Notes under the pieces: generated by a model
The model's database searches: none
Told to the model about the DNA's origin: nothing
Seen by the model: only the letters and a program-made list of their open reading frames with translations
Shown here: positions 11,237 through 21,708 of the stretch, one piece after another
Position numbering within the stretch: position 1 is the stretch's first letter
How the letters are laid out: each line of letters starts with the position of its first letter
Assembly (NCBI GenBank): GCA_028641055.1
Contig: CM054057.1
Coordinates: forward strand, 726,240,484-726,304,483
Reading direction: 5' to 3'
Source: Alopecurus myosuroides
Taxonomy: Eukaryota > Streptophyta > Magnoliopsida > Poales > Poaceae
Length of the DNA stretch: 64,000 nt
Made by a program: the position numbers and the translations under genes

Positions 11237-12583
11237 TGATGACCCACAAGTATAGGGGGTGTATCGTAGTACTTTCAATAAACAAGAGTGTCGAACCCAA
11301 CGAGGAGCAAAAGGTGTTGACAAGCAGTTTCGATGAAGGAATAACTGTAAATACTGGAAAACAGATTTGTAGGGGTTTTTGATATTGCAGATAAATAAAG
11401 TGCGAGTAAGTAAAATGCAATAGTAATAATTGCATAAAGTGGCCCAATCCTTTCTTCAGCAAAGAACAAGCCGGTGAGTTTACTTATGATAAGCAAACGT
11501 TCTCGAGGACACACGGGAGGTTTCTGTCAAGTGCTTTTGTTCCATGCAGCTGAATAATGTTTGGTGTTTTGATAAGTGTTGTGTGGGTGAACCTGTGCTA
11601 ATGTACCGTCCCATCCAATACTAATACATACTTGTGATTATACCCCTTGCAAGCATCTGCAACTACAAGAAAGTAATTAAGAAATAAATCTAACCACAGC
11701 TTTAAACTCCGGGATCCTACGCTCCCTCGTGTAATAGTTTCCTAACGGGGGTTTAGGTTTCTGTCACTCCGTAAACCCCACAATTAGTAGCCAAATACAC
11801 GATGCATTCTCCTAGGCCCATAAATGGTGAAGTATCATGTAGTCGACGTTCAAATGACACTACTAGAAGAATAACACCACAACTTAAATATCAAACATTA
11901 AATATTATTCAACATTACTTTACTACTAACAACTTGACCTCTCCCATGTCCTTAAGAACAACACGAACTACTCACAACACATCATATGGATCATAATCAG
12001 AGGTGATATAATGGATGATAACAATCTGGTCATAAAGTGCAAACACCGATAAATATCACAAGCATCAACTACTAACAAGTAAACCACACCGGGAGAGAGA
12101 TCTAATGCAAAACAACGATAGAGGCCCCTAATTGTTATAGCGGGATGAAGTTGGATGATGAGGGTGATGGGAATAATTCTTCGAGGATGGAATGAGTCTT
12201 AGGGTTCCCTCGGGGTCAGGGGGCCAAAGATGACCCCCGGAGGTGGGCCAGGGTGGCCACACCCCTAGGTGGCGCGGCCAGGGGGCGCGCCACCCCTAGG
12301 TGTGGGCCCCTGGTTGCCCCCCCGCTGGCTCTCCTTCTTGCTGTGTTCCTCCTCGGGAATTTTAGGAATCCCCGGATGTCCCCCTTCTTCTTCTGAACTT
12401 CTGAAATATGGTATCTCGACGGTGCTTTTTCCATCAGATTTCTGTTCCCAGTGTTTATTCTCCAAAAATTATAAAACATGCAAAATAAGATAAAATAACA
12501 TAAGGGATGCATCATAACAGGAAATATATAGATGAATAACAGAAAATAATGATATAAAATAGTGATGCAAAATTGACGTATCA
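11237..12583 (-). repeat. E1 5' LTR (1347 bp, internal deletion)
   Basis: Starts TGATGACCCACAAGTATAGG and ends GACGTATCA. It pairs with 2322-3833 but lacks about 165 bases; the join is at about 12171 (GATGG then GAATAATT). The inverted-repeat box is at 12257-12305. In element sense the deletion lies downstream of the box, where transcription start would be expected. Confidence 0.88.
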
Positions 12584-13179
12584 ACAACCATCTTGCTACT
12601 GCTATGGACCCGTAGTCCAAGGATGAACTACTCACGCATCACTCCGAGGAAGGCATGGTTATGGAGAAGCCTCCGCTGGTGATTTCCTCTCCGACGGGGT
12701 GCCGGGAGACGGCTTCAGAACCCTCCTGATCTAGGGTTGACGACGATGGCGGCTGCGGAACTTTTCCGGGATTTTTGATCACATATCTAGGGTTTTCCAT
12801 CCGGGGGGAATAAATAGGCGAAAGGGTAGAGGCGGTGGAGCCCTGGGGGCCCACACCACCCCCTGGCGCGGCTAAGGGGGGCGCCACCCCATGGTGTGGG
12901 CCCCCTGGTTCCCCTCTTCGACTCATCTTCGGTCTTCTGGATGCTTCCGGGGAAAATAGGCACTTTCGGCTTTGTGGGGTCCAATAACTAGAATATTTCC
13001 AGAATAGCTTTTCTGAAATAAAAAACAGCAGAAAACAGGGAACTGACACTTGGCATCTTGTTAATAGGTTAGTCCCGGAAAACGTGTAAAAATGACATAA
13101 AGAAGGGAGAAAACATGTATCAATTGGCATAATATTATCATGGAGCATCAGAAATTATAGATATGTTGGAGACGTATCA

Positions 13180-13668
13180 GCGGTGTCGATGGCGATGATC
13201 TCCTTTGAATCCCCGTCCCGGCAGGGCGTTAGAATAGGAACTTCTGATCCCCGAGTCGAGGTTCGGGGTGGCGGTGGCGCTCTGTTGTGTTTCTGTGGAA
13301 TATGATGAACCCCCTCGCGTTTTAGGGTTGAAGGGAATATGTAGTCGAGAGGCGAGTCTGAGCGGGTGTGAGAGTGGCCCACACTACCAGGCGGCACAGC
13401 CAAGGGGGGCGCACCGGGGGGTGGTGTGGCCCCCTCTTGGCCCTCTCCTGGCCCCCTTCTGGCTCCTGAGGTCTTCTGATGTTTTAAGACGAATGGGGTC
13501 TTTTCTGGGCATTTTCCCGAAAGTTGATTTTTCTGCACAAAAACGAGACACCAAGGCAATTCTGCTGAAAACAGCGTTACTCTGTGTTACTGGTATCCAA
13601 AAATCACAAGTTTAGAGGAAAACAAAAAGAAGAGTGTTCGGAAAAGGAGATACGTTTTGAACGTATCA
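13180..13668 (-). repeat. H1 3' LTR, part
   Basis: Matches 43869-43890 joined to 54249-54714 (the other H1 LTR), with many substitutions, so the insertion is old. The remainder of this LTR lies beyond E0, outside the window. An inverted-repeat box is at 13378-13439. Confidence 0.8.
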
Positions 13669-13690
13669 ACTCCCCCCCCCCCAAGCTTAG
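13669..13690 (-). other. H1 polypurine tract
   Basis: Minus strand carries a run of 12 G inside GCTTGGGGGGGGGGGGAGT, directly at the LTR edge. It is the expected plus-strand primer. Confidence 0.75.
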
Positions 13691-14694
13691 CCTATTGCTT
13701 GTCCTCAAGAAATTCAGTGACAAGTGAGTGTGATAAAAACTTTTACGAACACATTTGTTTCATATGATATAAATATACTCACTACATAAACAAGTGCTGA
13801 GGCAATTCATAATAAGATATATGGAAACCAAAAGTCACCTAGAAGTTATGCAAACCATGAAAAGATGCCAACAAACTAATAATAGACCACATGATGTACT
13901 TCAATCTACAATATTGCAATGCTCATAATAGGGTATGATAAAGTGTACTCGCTTTCCCTTAATAGTGAAGCAAAACATTAATGCCAGGGCACCTGTGAAG
14001 TTCAAATGAAGACTAGAAATATAGATATCAAAGATACAAGCATCAAAGTTATACAACTATCAACCGTGTTTTGGAACAAGCACATTACACTAAGAATAAC
14101 AGCCATGCTCTCAAGAAGGTGCATAAAGTGAGAAGGTTAAGACTCAACATAAAAATAAAAGAAAGGCCCTTCACAGAGGGAATAAGGGATTAACTCATGT
14201 GCTAGAGATTTTTATTTTATTAAACAGAGGTATTGAAAACATTTTTGAGAGAGGTGTATGCTTATGTCAACGAATGGTAAACAGATAATAAAGTACGTCA
14301 CAAGCCAAATAGACTTCAAAAGAGCGTCTCTCATAGAAGGACGCATCTGGGTAGAAGGTCATCCCTCTTTCTCTTTTGTTTACACAATTATTCTTTCACT
14401 CATAAATCAGGGGCAAAAAGAGTAAAGAGAATTTGTTGTATTAATTTGGGGCTAGGCACCCAGCTTCCGGCTCTTCTATCATTGGATAAGCGGATGAAGC
14501 CACTAGTCCAGGGTGTGAAATCCAATCAACAAGTGAGATAAAGATTCTCTATTTATGTCGTCATGAGCTAAAACAGGGGCACAAAAGAGGAATAATTTTT
14601 AGCAGGTTTTAAAGGTAGCACACGAGAAATTTACTTGGAGTGGCAGTTAAATACCACATATATAGGTAGGTATGGTGGACACATTGTCACACCC
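13691..14694 (-). other. H1 3' noncoding region, left part
   Basis: No gene seen. The region is AT-rich and alignable with the 3' noncoding regions of E1, B1 and H2. It ends with GGTAGGTATGGTGGACACAT, where the chromovirus inserted; the same unbroken sequence is seen in H2 at 54822-54845. Confidence 0.65.
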
Positions 14695-15867
14695 CAATTT
14701 TAGCGCACTTGTATCACACAAGGAATCCAATTTTTAGAGCCAACAAAAAACTTTTATGGCCCTTGTGTAATCCCTCATGTTGTATCTGAGCTATGACTAT
14801 CTATGCAAGCAAGCCTTTTCATTTAAAAGCAAACCACTTGTTTCTGATGTTTTGATCACTTTTGAATTCTATTCTATTTTTATAATCCTTGTTACCCTAA
14901 CTCAAAACCCCTGTGGCAATGTTGAAAACAACTTATATTTGAATATTGAATCAAGTGGAATTAATAAAACAAATTAACCAAAGTGAAATCACAAGTTTCT
15001 CAAATAAAAACAAACTTGAAAAACAAGCCTAGTAAGGGTTTTGCACCCTTGTTATTCATAATAAAAAAAATTCACATTTTGGGTTTTCAAGTCATGAATG
15101 TGATCCTAGATATATATACTACATTTTGGATGACCTAGTTGAGAAAATGGAATCACAAAAAAATGTTTTGCTTGAAGGTTTTATGCTAAGAAATAAGGCA
15201 GAAAATTGGAATTTTAGAAAACAGTGAAAAGCACCAACTAGCACTTTTTCCACCTTGTTTTCACCAAGCAATTGTTATTCAAATTTAAATCCTTTTGCTG
15301 TTTTGAAAATTACTAAAGATGCTTAACAGAACCATGCTTGGAAAATAAAGTTTAGATAATTTTACAAACCTGAAAACCAACCCAACATTCAGCTAACCTC
15401 TCTGTTTTCTTAACACTTAGCAAAAATTTCGGTAACTGAAATTTTAACTGAATTTTCGTTTTCTGAAAACAGTGAACTAGAGCATTTTTCAAATGCTTAT
15501 AACTTTTGGCTCAGTAAATATTTTTTAGCACGGATTGGGGCTTCTAGAAGCTGGCCCCAACCACTCCCTGCTCTGCACCTCAACTTGCAAAATGTTTGAC
15601 TAAAATGAGAGAGAGAGAGGTGACTTCAGAGAGGAGAGAAACGGGAGAGAGGGATGGGCACCTGACAGGCTGCTCCCTATCCCGAGCCACAGTGGCGTTC
15701 TCCCGTGCATTCCGCGACCTGGCACGGTGCAAGTGGACGGCGAACCTCCCTCGTCGCGTTGGAACCTCCCACGGGGCCGGAGAGAGCGACCCGGGGCGTG
15801 CCAGAGCGTGCACGGGCTCGCCGCGGGCACAGGGCCACGCCTGAGCGTGCGCCACCATCGCCAGCTC

Positions 15868-15875
15868 TATATAAA
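15868..15875 (+). promoter_or_regulatory. TATA box of chromovirus 5' LTR
   Basis: TATATAAA in a GC-rich setting, with an identical copy at 26434-26441 in the 3' LTR. It is the best candidate for the pol II start of the element. Confidence 0.65.
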
Positions 15876-18800
15876 CCACCCCCGAGACTCAAACCCAGTG
15901 CACCACCTCCCCCTCGCCTCACTGTCACTCCCCAACCCAGGCCCGCGGTAGCGCTAATCGCCGGGATTTTCCCGCGGCCACCGCGACAGCACGGGGCGAA
16001 ATACGCCCTCCACAAACCACCACAACCTCTATCACCACCATAGACGCACTCCCCTATCTCCGTAGCCCCACCCTGAGCCGTGCCACCTCCCCTCGTTTGC
16101 AGAGAATCCGAAACCCTCGTCGGAGCCGCCGCGGCAGCCGAGCACGTCGTCGTCGATTGGAGCAAGCCCGAGCCGTTGTTGCTATACCTCTACACTGCAT
16201 CGACCACACGAGACTTCCCCGACCTCTTCCCTTGGCCCTGCAACCCCCCTAGGTGAGCCTCGCTCGTTTCTCGCCGCCGGTCTCCGTGCGCTCGCCGGAG
16301 AAGAAATAGAACGAGGGAGAGAGAAAGGAGAGTGGTTGTGCGCCGTAGATCTCCGGATCTGCGGCCACGCTTGAACGGCGAAGCGGTACGCCCGTTCCCG
16401 CGTGTCGCGGAAGCGAGGCGGGCCGCCAGGCACAGTTGGGCCGCGCTCCAGGCGTTGACCAGCCCGCTGCGCTGAGTTTTATTTCTTTTTCAAACTATCC
16501 AGAATATGGCTGTTTACTTTATTCGAAAATGAAAATGTTAAGCTCAACAATAAAATGTGCAAAAATTCACAGAGGTGCCTGAACGAAATCTTGAACGATG
16601 GCAACAAGCAGATCTGGTTTTGGATGAACAAGGAACAAATGAAAAATCGTGAACTTGGGATTCCCTGTGAAAATGTTTATGGCATAACTTTTTAATGGAA
16701 TGTCTAAAATGAGCAAACTGAAATTCCTAGAGTATATCTTGACTATATCTACCAGTAGGGCTTGACCTCACCCCAAGGTGAGCTACCATTTTGAAATGGT
16801 ATCCATTTTGGTAAAACACCAGTAGCATGTTCTATGAATTTTAGGAATTATTTTATAGCACTTTTTGATGTAAATACAATTGGATCTGTTAGATATTAGA
16901 TGGATCTATGTATTCCTAGGTTTGTGTAAATTTTTGAGCTCTAAAATTAATTTGGTGACAGATCTAAGAAAATGCATATTTCTGTTAGAAATAAAGTGAA
17001 TAGTTTTGTTTTGTAAATCATTGTTTGATTGTGCCAATCTGTTTTCTAGCATGTATAAGTGATATGTTGAGTGTTCTTAGGTAGTTTTACTCACAGAGAG
17101 TCCATGATAAAAATCCATGCATGTTTAGTATTTGTTTGATCATTAAAATGAGCATAGTAGAAATCCCTAGATTTATTTCATGTAATACTTGTGTTGGAAT
17201 GTTTTGCTAGATTTTTATCCTAGTTATAGAAGTGTTTTTACTTGGATCCATTACCATTTTGGTACTGTTATTTACTTGTTTTCTTCTCTGTAAGTTACTT
17301 TGAGTCTTTTAGAAATGCATGCATAGGTTTGATTATTAGTGCTAGTGCTAATGTTTTGCACTAGGATAGCTAGTTGCATTTTTGCACTATGAATTATTTT
17401 GTTTACACAAGATGGACCAGAGGCATAATACCTCTCAAATGGCATGGAAAACCTAGTGGAACACCCACTGGTTCCATATCATTTGGTTAAAAAACAAACT
17501 AGTTCAACTATGGTAGTTGTGGTAGTAGTAGTGAATATTATTGTTATTGATGCATGTTTGTGTGGAATTATTTTAGGAGCATGTATATTATTTTTGTGAG
17601 TGTTTTTGCTTGCTGTATGTTGTGTTTGAGTCAAGGTGTTGGTTGGTAAGGTTCTGATAGGATGCTTTTCTTTTCTTTTACGACGATAGAAAACGACGAG
17701 GAAATAGTCGGGAAAGGAGGGTACTACTACTATTCTTGTTGCGAGCAAGACCCGGATCCTCAGTACCTCCAAGGCAAGCCATCCTTAAAGCTTGCTGTTA
17801 TATTCCCAATACATTTATGGATTAAACTACTTCTGAATTTTTTCAAAACTTGTTTGCTAAAACTATTTTTATTGAGTGAGGACTATTACTACTATTATAT
17901 ATATATTATATATCACTTGCCATTAGTCAACTTGGTGTTACCAAGCCCTTAGCCACCATAAGGTATATAAATACCGTCTTAAACAATAATCTTGAGTCCC
18001 TAAGTGGACAACTTTAAAATGTGCTTTTGCAAAACAAAGATGGTCCTACGAGAAGATTATGGTGGAAAGGCGGGACCTTGTTCACCGAAGGAAAAATTGT
18101 GAAGGTGTTTTCAAATGTTTACAAAAGGCACATACCCTAGTCTTCGTTGGACAACCAAGATGTACTGCCACTCTACCCCTAAATGGGTATGGGGCCTATC
18201 TAGATGCTTGAACTTGTTAGTGTATGTTTCATTCCAAAGTGCTATAGAGAAGCTGATTCTCTGAACCGAAGTGTCGCCAGGAGGGTGTAACGGGACATAC
18301 AAAGTGAGGGATTAAGTTACCCCCCGGAAGCAACAGTTGGGCCTCCTGACTAGGCAAGGCGGGACCTGATGCCGGGGAGACAACCCACCTGAAGGAATAA
18401 GCATATACTAGCTTGTGTCAGAGTGGACAGTTAGGATCAACTCTCTGGTGCTTGCATATCGCTGTGTGGATCCATGGGTGGTCCATGGCAGAGCTTTGGA
18501 TCTAGTGGAATGTGTACCACCTCTGCAGAGTAAAACTATTCAGTATAGCCGAGCCCTCGGATATGGGCAGTTGAAAGGCCATGTAGCTAGCATTGTGCTG
18601 AGTTTTCAAAAAGGTGTTTTCAAGACAAGAAGTTTTGTACCTGGAAGGTACCGATGAAGTCTGGACATGTTGTTCCAAGAAGTTTTGCAAAGAAAAAACT
18701 TCCTTTTGTAAAACAACTTTACAAAACCTCTTGTACATGCGATATCAACAAGAGAAAGAAAACTATATTATTTTCTTCTGAAGTATCTTCTTCAACAAAG

Positions 18801-18908
18801 ATACAGATTAATATGACTGCAACTATGATGTCATCTTACATGAACATCATTGGTAGCAAGCCCTATGTATGGCCTACCTATCCACCATACAAGCATGTTG
18901 CATTTGTA

Positions 18909-19048
18909 AGTGTATAAAGGATGTCTTGTTGAGTACATTCAAACGTACTCATTTGGTTTCGCCCCTGGTATATACTTGCCAGACTTTGAGGAGGTACCAC
19001 CTGAGGAGGAATACGAGGAGGAGTACTATTCCGACGACTACGCGAACT
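18909..19048 (+). other. LTR-encoded acidic, Tyr/Glu-rich open segment
   Basis: After a TAA, a frame of about 45 codons ends in FEEVPPEEEYEEEYYSDDYA before TAG. It has no ATG. The copy in the 3' LTR (about 29488-29627) keeps the frame; I see one amino-acid change (Ala/Ser) and two silent changes. A second shared open piece, rich in Tyr and containing CCEQDPDPQYLQG, lies at 17690-17780. Whether they are exons of a spliced product is unknown. Confidence 0.35.
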
Positions 19049-19264
19049 AGGCCCGGCTCCCGGTCAGCAGCCTGTTGGTGAAAGCGTGGCAGTGAATAAA
19101 GACTTGGTCATGTGACCATTGGCTTGTAAGACTGCTTTTATTCATGTAATGGATATTGTATCTGTGTACCACTTTCATATGTTGTTCACGACTGATCTTC
19201 CTGGGATCGTGAATGTATGCATATGAGGGGTTCTGAACCTTCCGGTTTGGGGCCTCTACAATGT

Positions 19265-19276
19265 TGGTATCAGAGC
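19265..19276 (+). other. Chromovirus primer-binding site (tRNA-Met)
   Basis: TGGTATCAGAGC, four bases after the LTR, matches the 3' end of plant initiator tRNA-Met, the usual primer of Tekay-type elements. Confidence 0.88.
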
Positions 19277-19485
19277 TATCCTGACCCTAGGAGCCCTTAG
19301 TTAGCATGGACGTCAACTAGTACTATATATATCTAATAATATACTTAAGTGATTAAGTTTAAAAGTTTCTTACACCCATCTTCCCTATTTTCTCAAACTA
19401 TACATACATTCAGATTACATCATGTTCGACCTTAAAATTCTGCACGCTTGGACACTAACTCAACCTTACTTAAAATTTTGTGTAG

Positions 19486-20364
19486 ATGGATGTCGTACAC
19501 ACGGAGGCTTGCCAGTTAGGACTTGCCAGGGACATCCCTTTCCGCTTCGAGCGGCGACTCGTAGCGATGACTGAGCTGCTTGACCGCCCCGTTCCCGAGC
19601 TTCGGGGAGGGGTGATCACTGGGTCCCCCATAGAGGGGGAATGGTTGGTGGAGTGTGTGATACGCCCTCCACTGACTACTCCTACGGCGGAGGCGTTCTT
19701 CATCTCCACCGTAGAGCGCTCCTGGCAGGAGGGAGCAGTACGCGTGATCCAGGAGACAATAGCGCGTCTGGCTCACCTTCGAGACTACCGTTTCATAGGG
19801 ACTGCCTATGAGTTCCTCGGGAGGAGGGACGAGACCGGCACACCTATGTCCGTGTCTCAGGACGTGACGGGTCTTGGCGCACACCAGGACGATATGGAGA
19901 TCCTACTCCACCGCACCCAGCGTCGTCTTGACGACATGGGTATCTTGCAGCGCACCACCGCCTCCGAGTGCCGTCTCCTCTGTACCCATCTGGGGCAGAC
20001 GATGCTCGACTTAGAGACCGCAACTACGCGATCCCGTGCCTTGGGGAGGCAGTTATGGACCACCCGCCGGGCCCGTGACCGTCTCCACGCCAAGGTGGGA
20101 TCCCTTCAGGAGGCCAACGCAACCCTGCGTGACCGCCTAAGGACTGCCAGGGAGGAGCTGGCCACTCGAGACTCCACTCTTGAGGGATTAGAGGAGGAGA
20201 ACTCCGAGCTCCGCAGGGAGAACGAGGACCTCCTCGTTAACGACGACGTCCTGTCCGACGCAGAGGGCATGGACATGAGCGCGCAGAGCTTGCAGGAGGA
20301 CGACGACTCCGTTGGGGAGGAGGAGGACCCAGAGGAGCTCCTCTTCGACGTCGACAGCGCTTAG
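19486..20364 (+). CDS. Extra ORF upstream of gag; coiled-coil protein with acidic tail
   Basis: An intact frame of 292 codons starts at ATG 19486, about 220 bases after the primer site, and ends in TAG. It lies in the same orientation as gag-pol and is separated from it by about 335 noncoding bases. Residues 1-150 are a mixed, apparently globular region (FRFERRLVAMTELLDRP, ERSWQEGAVRVIQETIARL). Residues about 170-250 are a Leu/Arg/Glu-rich helix that looks like a coiled coil (LRDRLRTAREELATRD, LEEENSELRRENEDLL). Residues 251-292 are strongly acidic (EDDDSVGEEEDPEELLFDVD). Codons are GC-rich at third positions, unlike the gag-pol frame further downstream. I recognise no retroviral domain. Extra ORFs before gag are known in other plant gypsy elements such as Ogre. 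A role in RNA or particle binding, or a captured host segment, are both only possibilities. It is the only long undamaged frame in this element. Confidence 0.75.
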   Translation: MDVVHTEACQLGLARDIPFRFERRLVAMTELLDRPVPELRGGVITGSPIEGEWLVECVIRPPLTTPTAEAFFISTVERSWQEGAVRVIQETIARLAHLRDYRFIGTAYEFLGRRDETGTPMSVSQDVTGLGAHQDDMEILLHRTQRRLDDMGILQRTTASECRLLCTHLGQTMLDLETATTRSRALGRQLWTTRRARDRLHAKVGSLQEANATLRDRLRTAREELATRDSTLEGLEEENSELRRENEDLLVNDDVLSDAEGMDMSAQSLQEDDDSVGEEEDPEELLFDVDSA

Positions 20365-20700
20365 CTAGTCATAGCACCTCTTAGCTATAGAGTAGTGCTA
20401 GTTAGATGTACGCCGACCCCATAAGGCGAATCCCCCCGATGTAACTCTAAGGAGCGTAGTTGTGGTAGATGTCTATTTGTGTGTTGTGCAATGTATGAAC
20501 TCTATGCTTTTAGTATGATGTAGTCCTTATGTGCTATGAACTTGATGAATCGTTTCAACCCCCAAAGAACAAATCACAAAACAAAATTAAAATCACCCAT
20601 CATAACAAACACTCCTTTTGTTGCTAAAAAGTTTTTAACTTGGTTAAAAACAAAACCTTAAGTCTTGCTGCATAGACTTACACCTGTCTCAATAAACAGC
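20365..20700 (+). other. Spacer between extra ORF and gag
   Basis: No gene seen. GT-rich and then A-rich (AACAAATCACAAAACAAAATTAAAA near 20570). An internal start or intron could lie here, but I see no clear splice pair. Confidence 0.5.
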
Positions 20701-21708
20701 ATGGCTCCACGTCGGGAACCACCTCCACCACCCCCACCGACAGTGGAGGCTCTGCTGGCACTTTTGATGGAGGACCGTCAGGCCACTAGAGCCGAGAGTG
20801 CCGCCACAGTTGCTGCCCTGCAGCAGTTGGCCGCTGCCAGCGCAAACCACAATAACAACCATGGCGATGACAACGGAAATGGCGGGAGGTCAAAGCTGAA
20901 GGTATTTCAGCAGACTAACCCTCCGGTGTTCACAAAGATTGTGGAACCCCTGGACGCTGACGACTGGCTTCGCACCATCGCCAACGATCTGAAGGTGGCA
21001 GGAGTCGACGAGGGTGACAAAGTGCTCTTCGTTACCCACTTTCTTGCTGGGCCAGCAAGGACTTGGTGGGAGACCACCTGCGACACCGTCGCCCCTAACT
21101 ATGTGTTCACCTGGGAGGACTTCTGCGCCCGTTTCCGTAAGTACCACATCCCTCAGGGAGTGATGAGCATCATGAAGGACAAGTTCCTGAAGCTGAAGCA
21201 GGGAGGCATGTCTGTGCCCAAATACTGGGAATAGTTTACTCTGTTAGCCCGGTATGCACCAGATGAGGTCAATACTGAAGCCAAGAAGAAGGAAAGGTTT
21301 CTGAATGGGCTGCACGATGAGTTGCAGTGTACCCTTGTGGTCATTCCCTTTGAGGATCTGGAGTCACTCGCAGATGCCGCAATGATGATGGAACACAAGA
21401 GGCAAAATGTCTTTGAGAACCGGAAAAGGAAGATGCAGTTCCAAGGAGGACCAAGTGCACCCAGAAACCGCCCAACCCCTTATACCAAGCCGCCACCCCA
21501 CAGGGCGCCTACCTTTGCGCCAAGGAACCACCATAACAACCATAGCCACAACCACAACCACCACAATAGCCACAACAACCACCACAACAACAACAACAAC
21601 CGTGTGACATACACACCCAAGCCTGGAGGCAGTGGAAGTGGGAATGGGAATGGACACAAACCCAACCATGCTGCCAAGCCAACCCAAGGCACCAAACCTA
21701 GCTTAACC
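20701..21708 (+). pseudogene. Chromovirus gag, one internal stop
   Basis: The ATG at 20701 follows an in-frame stop-free leader and starts a Pro-rich N-terminus, typical of Tekay-type gag; an upstream ATG at 20665 is less likely. Then come an Ala-rich helix, an Asn/His-rich linker, and the gag core (DADDWLRTIANDLK, LAGPARTWWETT, TWEDFCARFRKYHIP). TAG at 21232-21234 interrupts the frame right after PKYWE, and the same frame reads on through ARYAPDEV and the nucleocapsid side (His/Asn-rich, 21520-21610). Gag would build the particle; a single nonsense codon blocks this copy. Confidence 0.9.

Larger units (their letters stand above)
2322..12583 (-). mobile_element. E1: Athila-lineage Ty3/gypsy element with gag, pol and accessory ORF
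   Basis: Complete minus-strand element of 10.26 kb. It has two LTRs (2322-3833 and 11237-12583), a primer-binding site for tRNA-Asp, a polypurine tract, and gag-PR-RT-RH-IN order on the minus strand. The flanks ACAAA (2317-2321) and ACAAC (12584-12588) are a 5-bp TSD with one mismatch. The host is the E0 LTR. The RT motif FMDDFSVYG and the lack of a chromodomain are typical of the Athila lineage. All coding parts carry frameshifts or stops, so it is no longer autonomous. Confidence 0.9.
1..13179 (-). mobile_element. E0: partial Athila-lineage LTR retrotransposon, split by E1
   Basis: Minus-strand element that runs off the left edge of the window. Seen: a 5' LTR (1339-2321 plus 12589-13179), a tRNA-Asp primer-binding site next to it, and about 1.3 kb of interior. 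It is inserted in the 3' LTR of H1. The H1 LTR resumes at 13180 with GCGGT, the expected right TSD copy; the left copy is outside the window. The interior that is visible holds one short open frame and noncoding sequence shared with B1 and H2, and no polymerase domain. It is probably a non-autonomous member of the Sabrina/WHAM-like group; that name is from memory and would need a repeat-library search. Confidence 0.8.
1339..13179 (-). repeat. E0 5' LTR, interrupted by E1
   Basis: LTR edges are TGATGC at 1339 and GTATCA at 13179 (plus-strand view). Removing E1 and one TSD copy leaves about 1.57 kb. The right part holds the GC-rich inverted-repeat box (12851-12899) and, just downstream in element sense, a TATTTATT box near 12809-12817, so the U3/R promoter is on the right side. 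The sequence is alignable with the B1 LTRs, for example in the segment around 33470-33540 of B1, which places E0 and B1 in one LTR class. Confidence 0.8.
14695..19260 (+). repeat. Chromovirus 5' LTR (4566 bp)
   Basis: Begins TGTCACACCCC and ends GGCCTCTACA. Layout: AT-rich U3 (14695-15590); GC-rich promoter and leader (15600-16450) with TATATAAA at 15868-15875; AT-rich remainder; and AATAAA at 19095-19100. A good 5' splice-site-like CTAG/GTGAGC lies at 16249-16258, so a spliced leader is possible. It lacks 64 bases present in the 3' LTR; the junction at 19084-19086 has a 2-bp GC microhomology. Long frames in the GC-rich part overlap on all strands and are not counted as genes. Confidence 0.92.

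Noticed and set aside
15596..16433. Several overlapping Ala/Arg/Pro-rich open frames on both strands
   Set aside because: They lie in the GC-rich promoter/leader of the chromovirus LTR and recur in the 3' LTR. GC-rich sequence lacks stop codons by composition; no domain or consistent frame.
18111..18302. Conserved short frame in the chromovirus LTR (also 28693-28884)
   Set aside because: Conservation is explained by the recent common origin of the two LTRs; no start context or domain.
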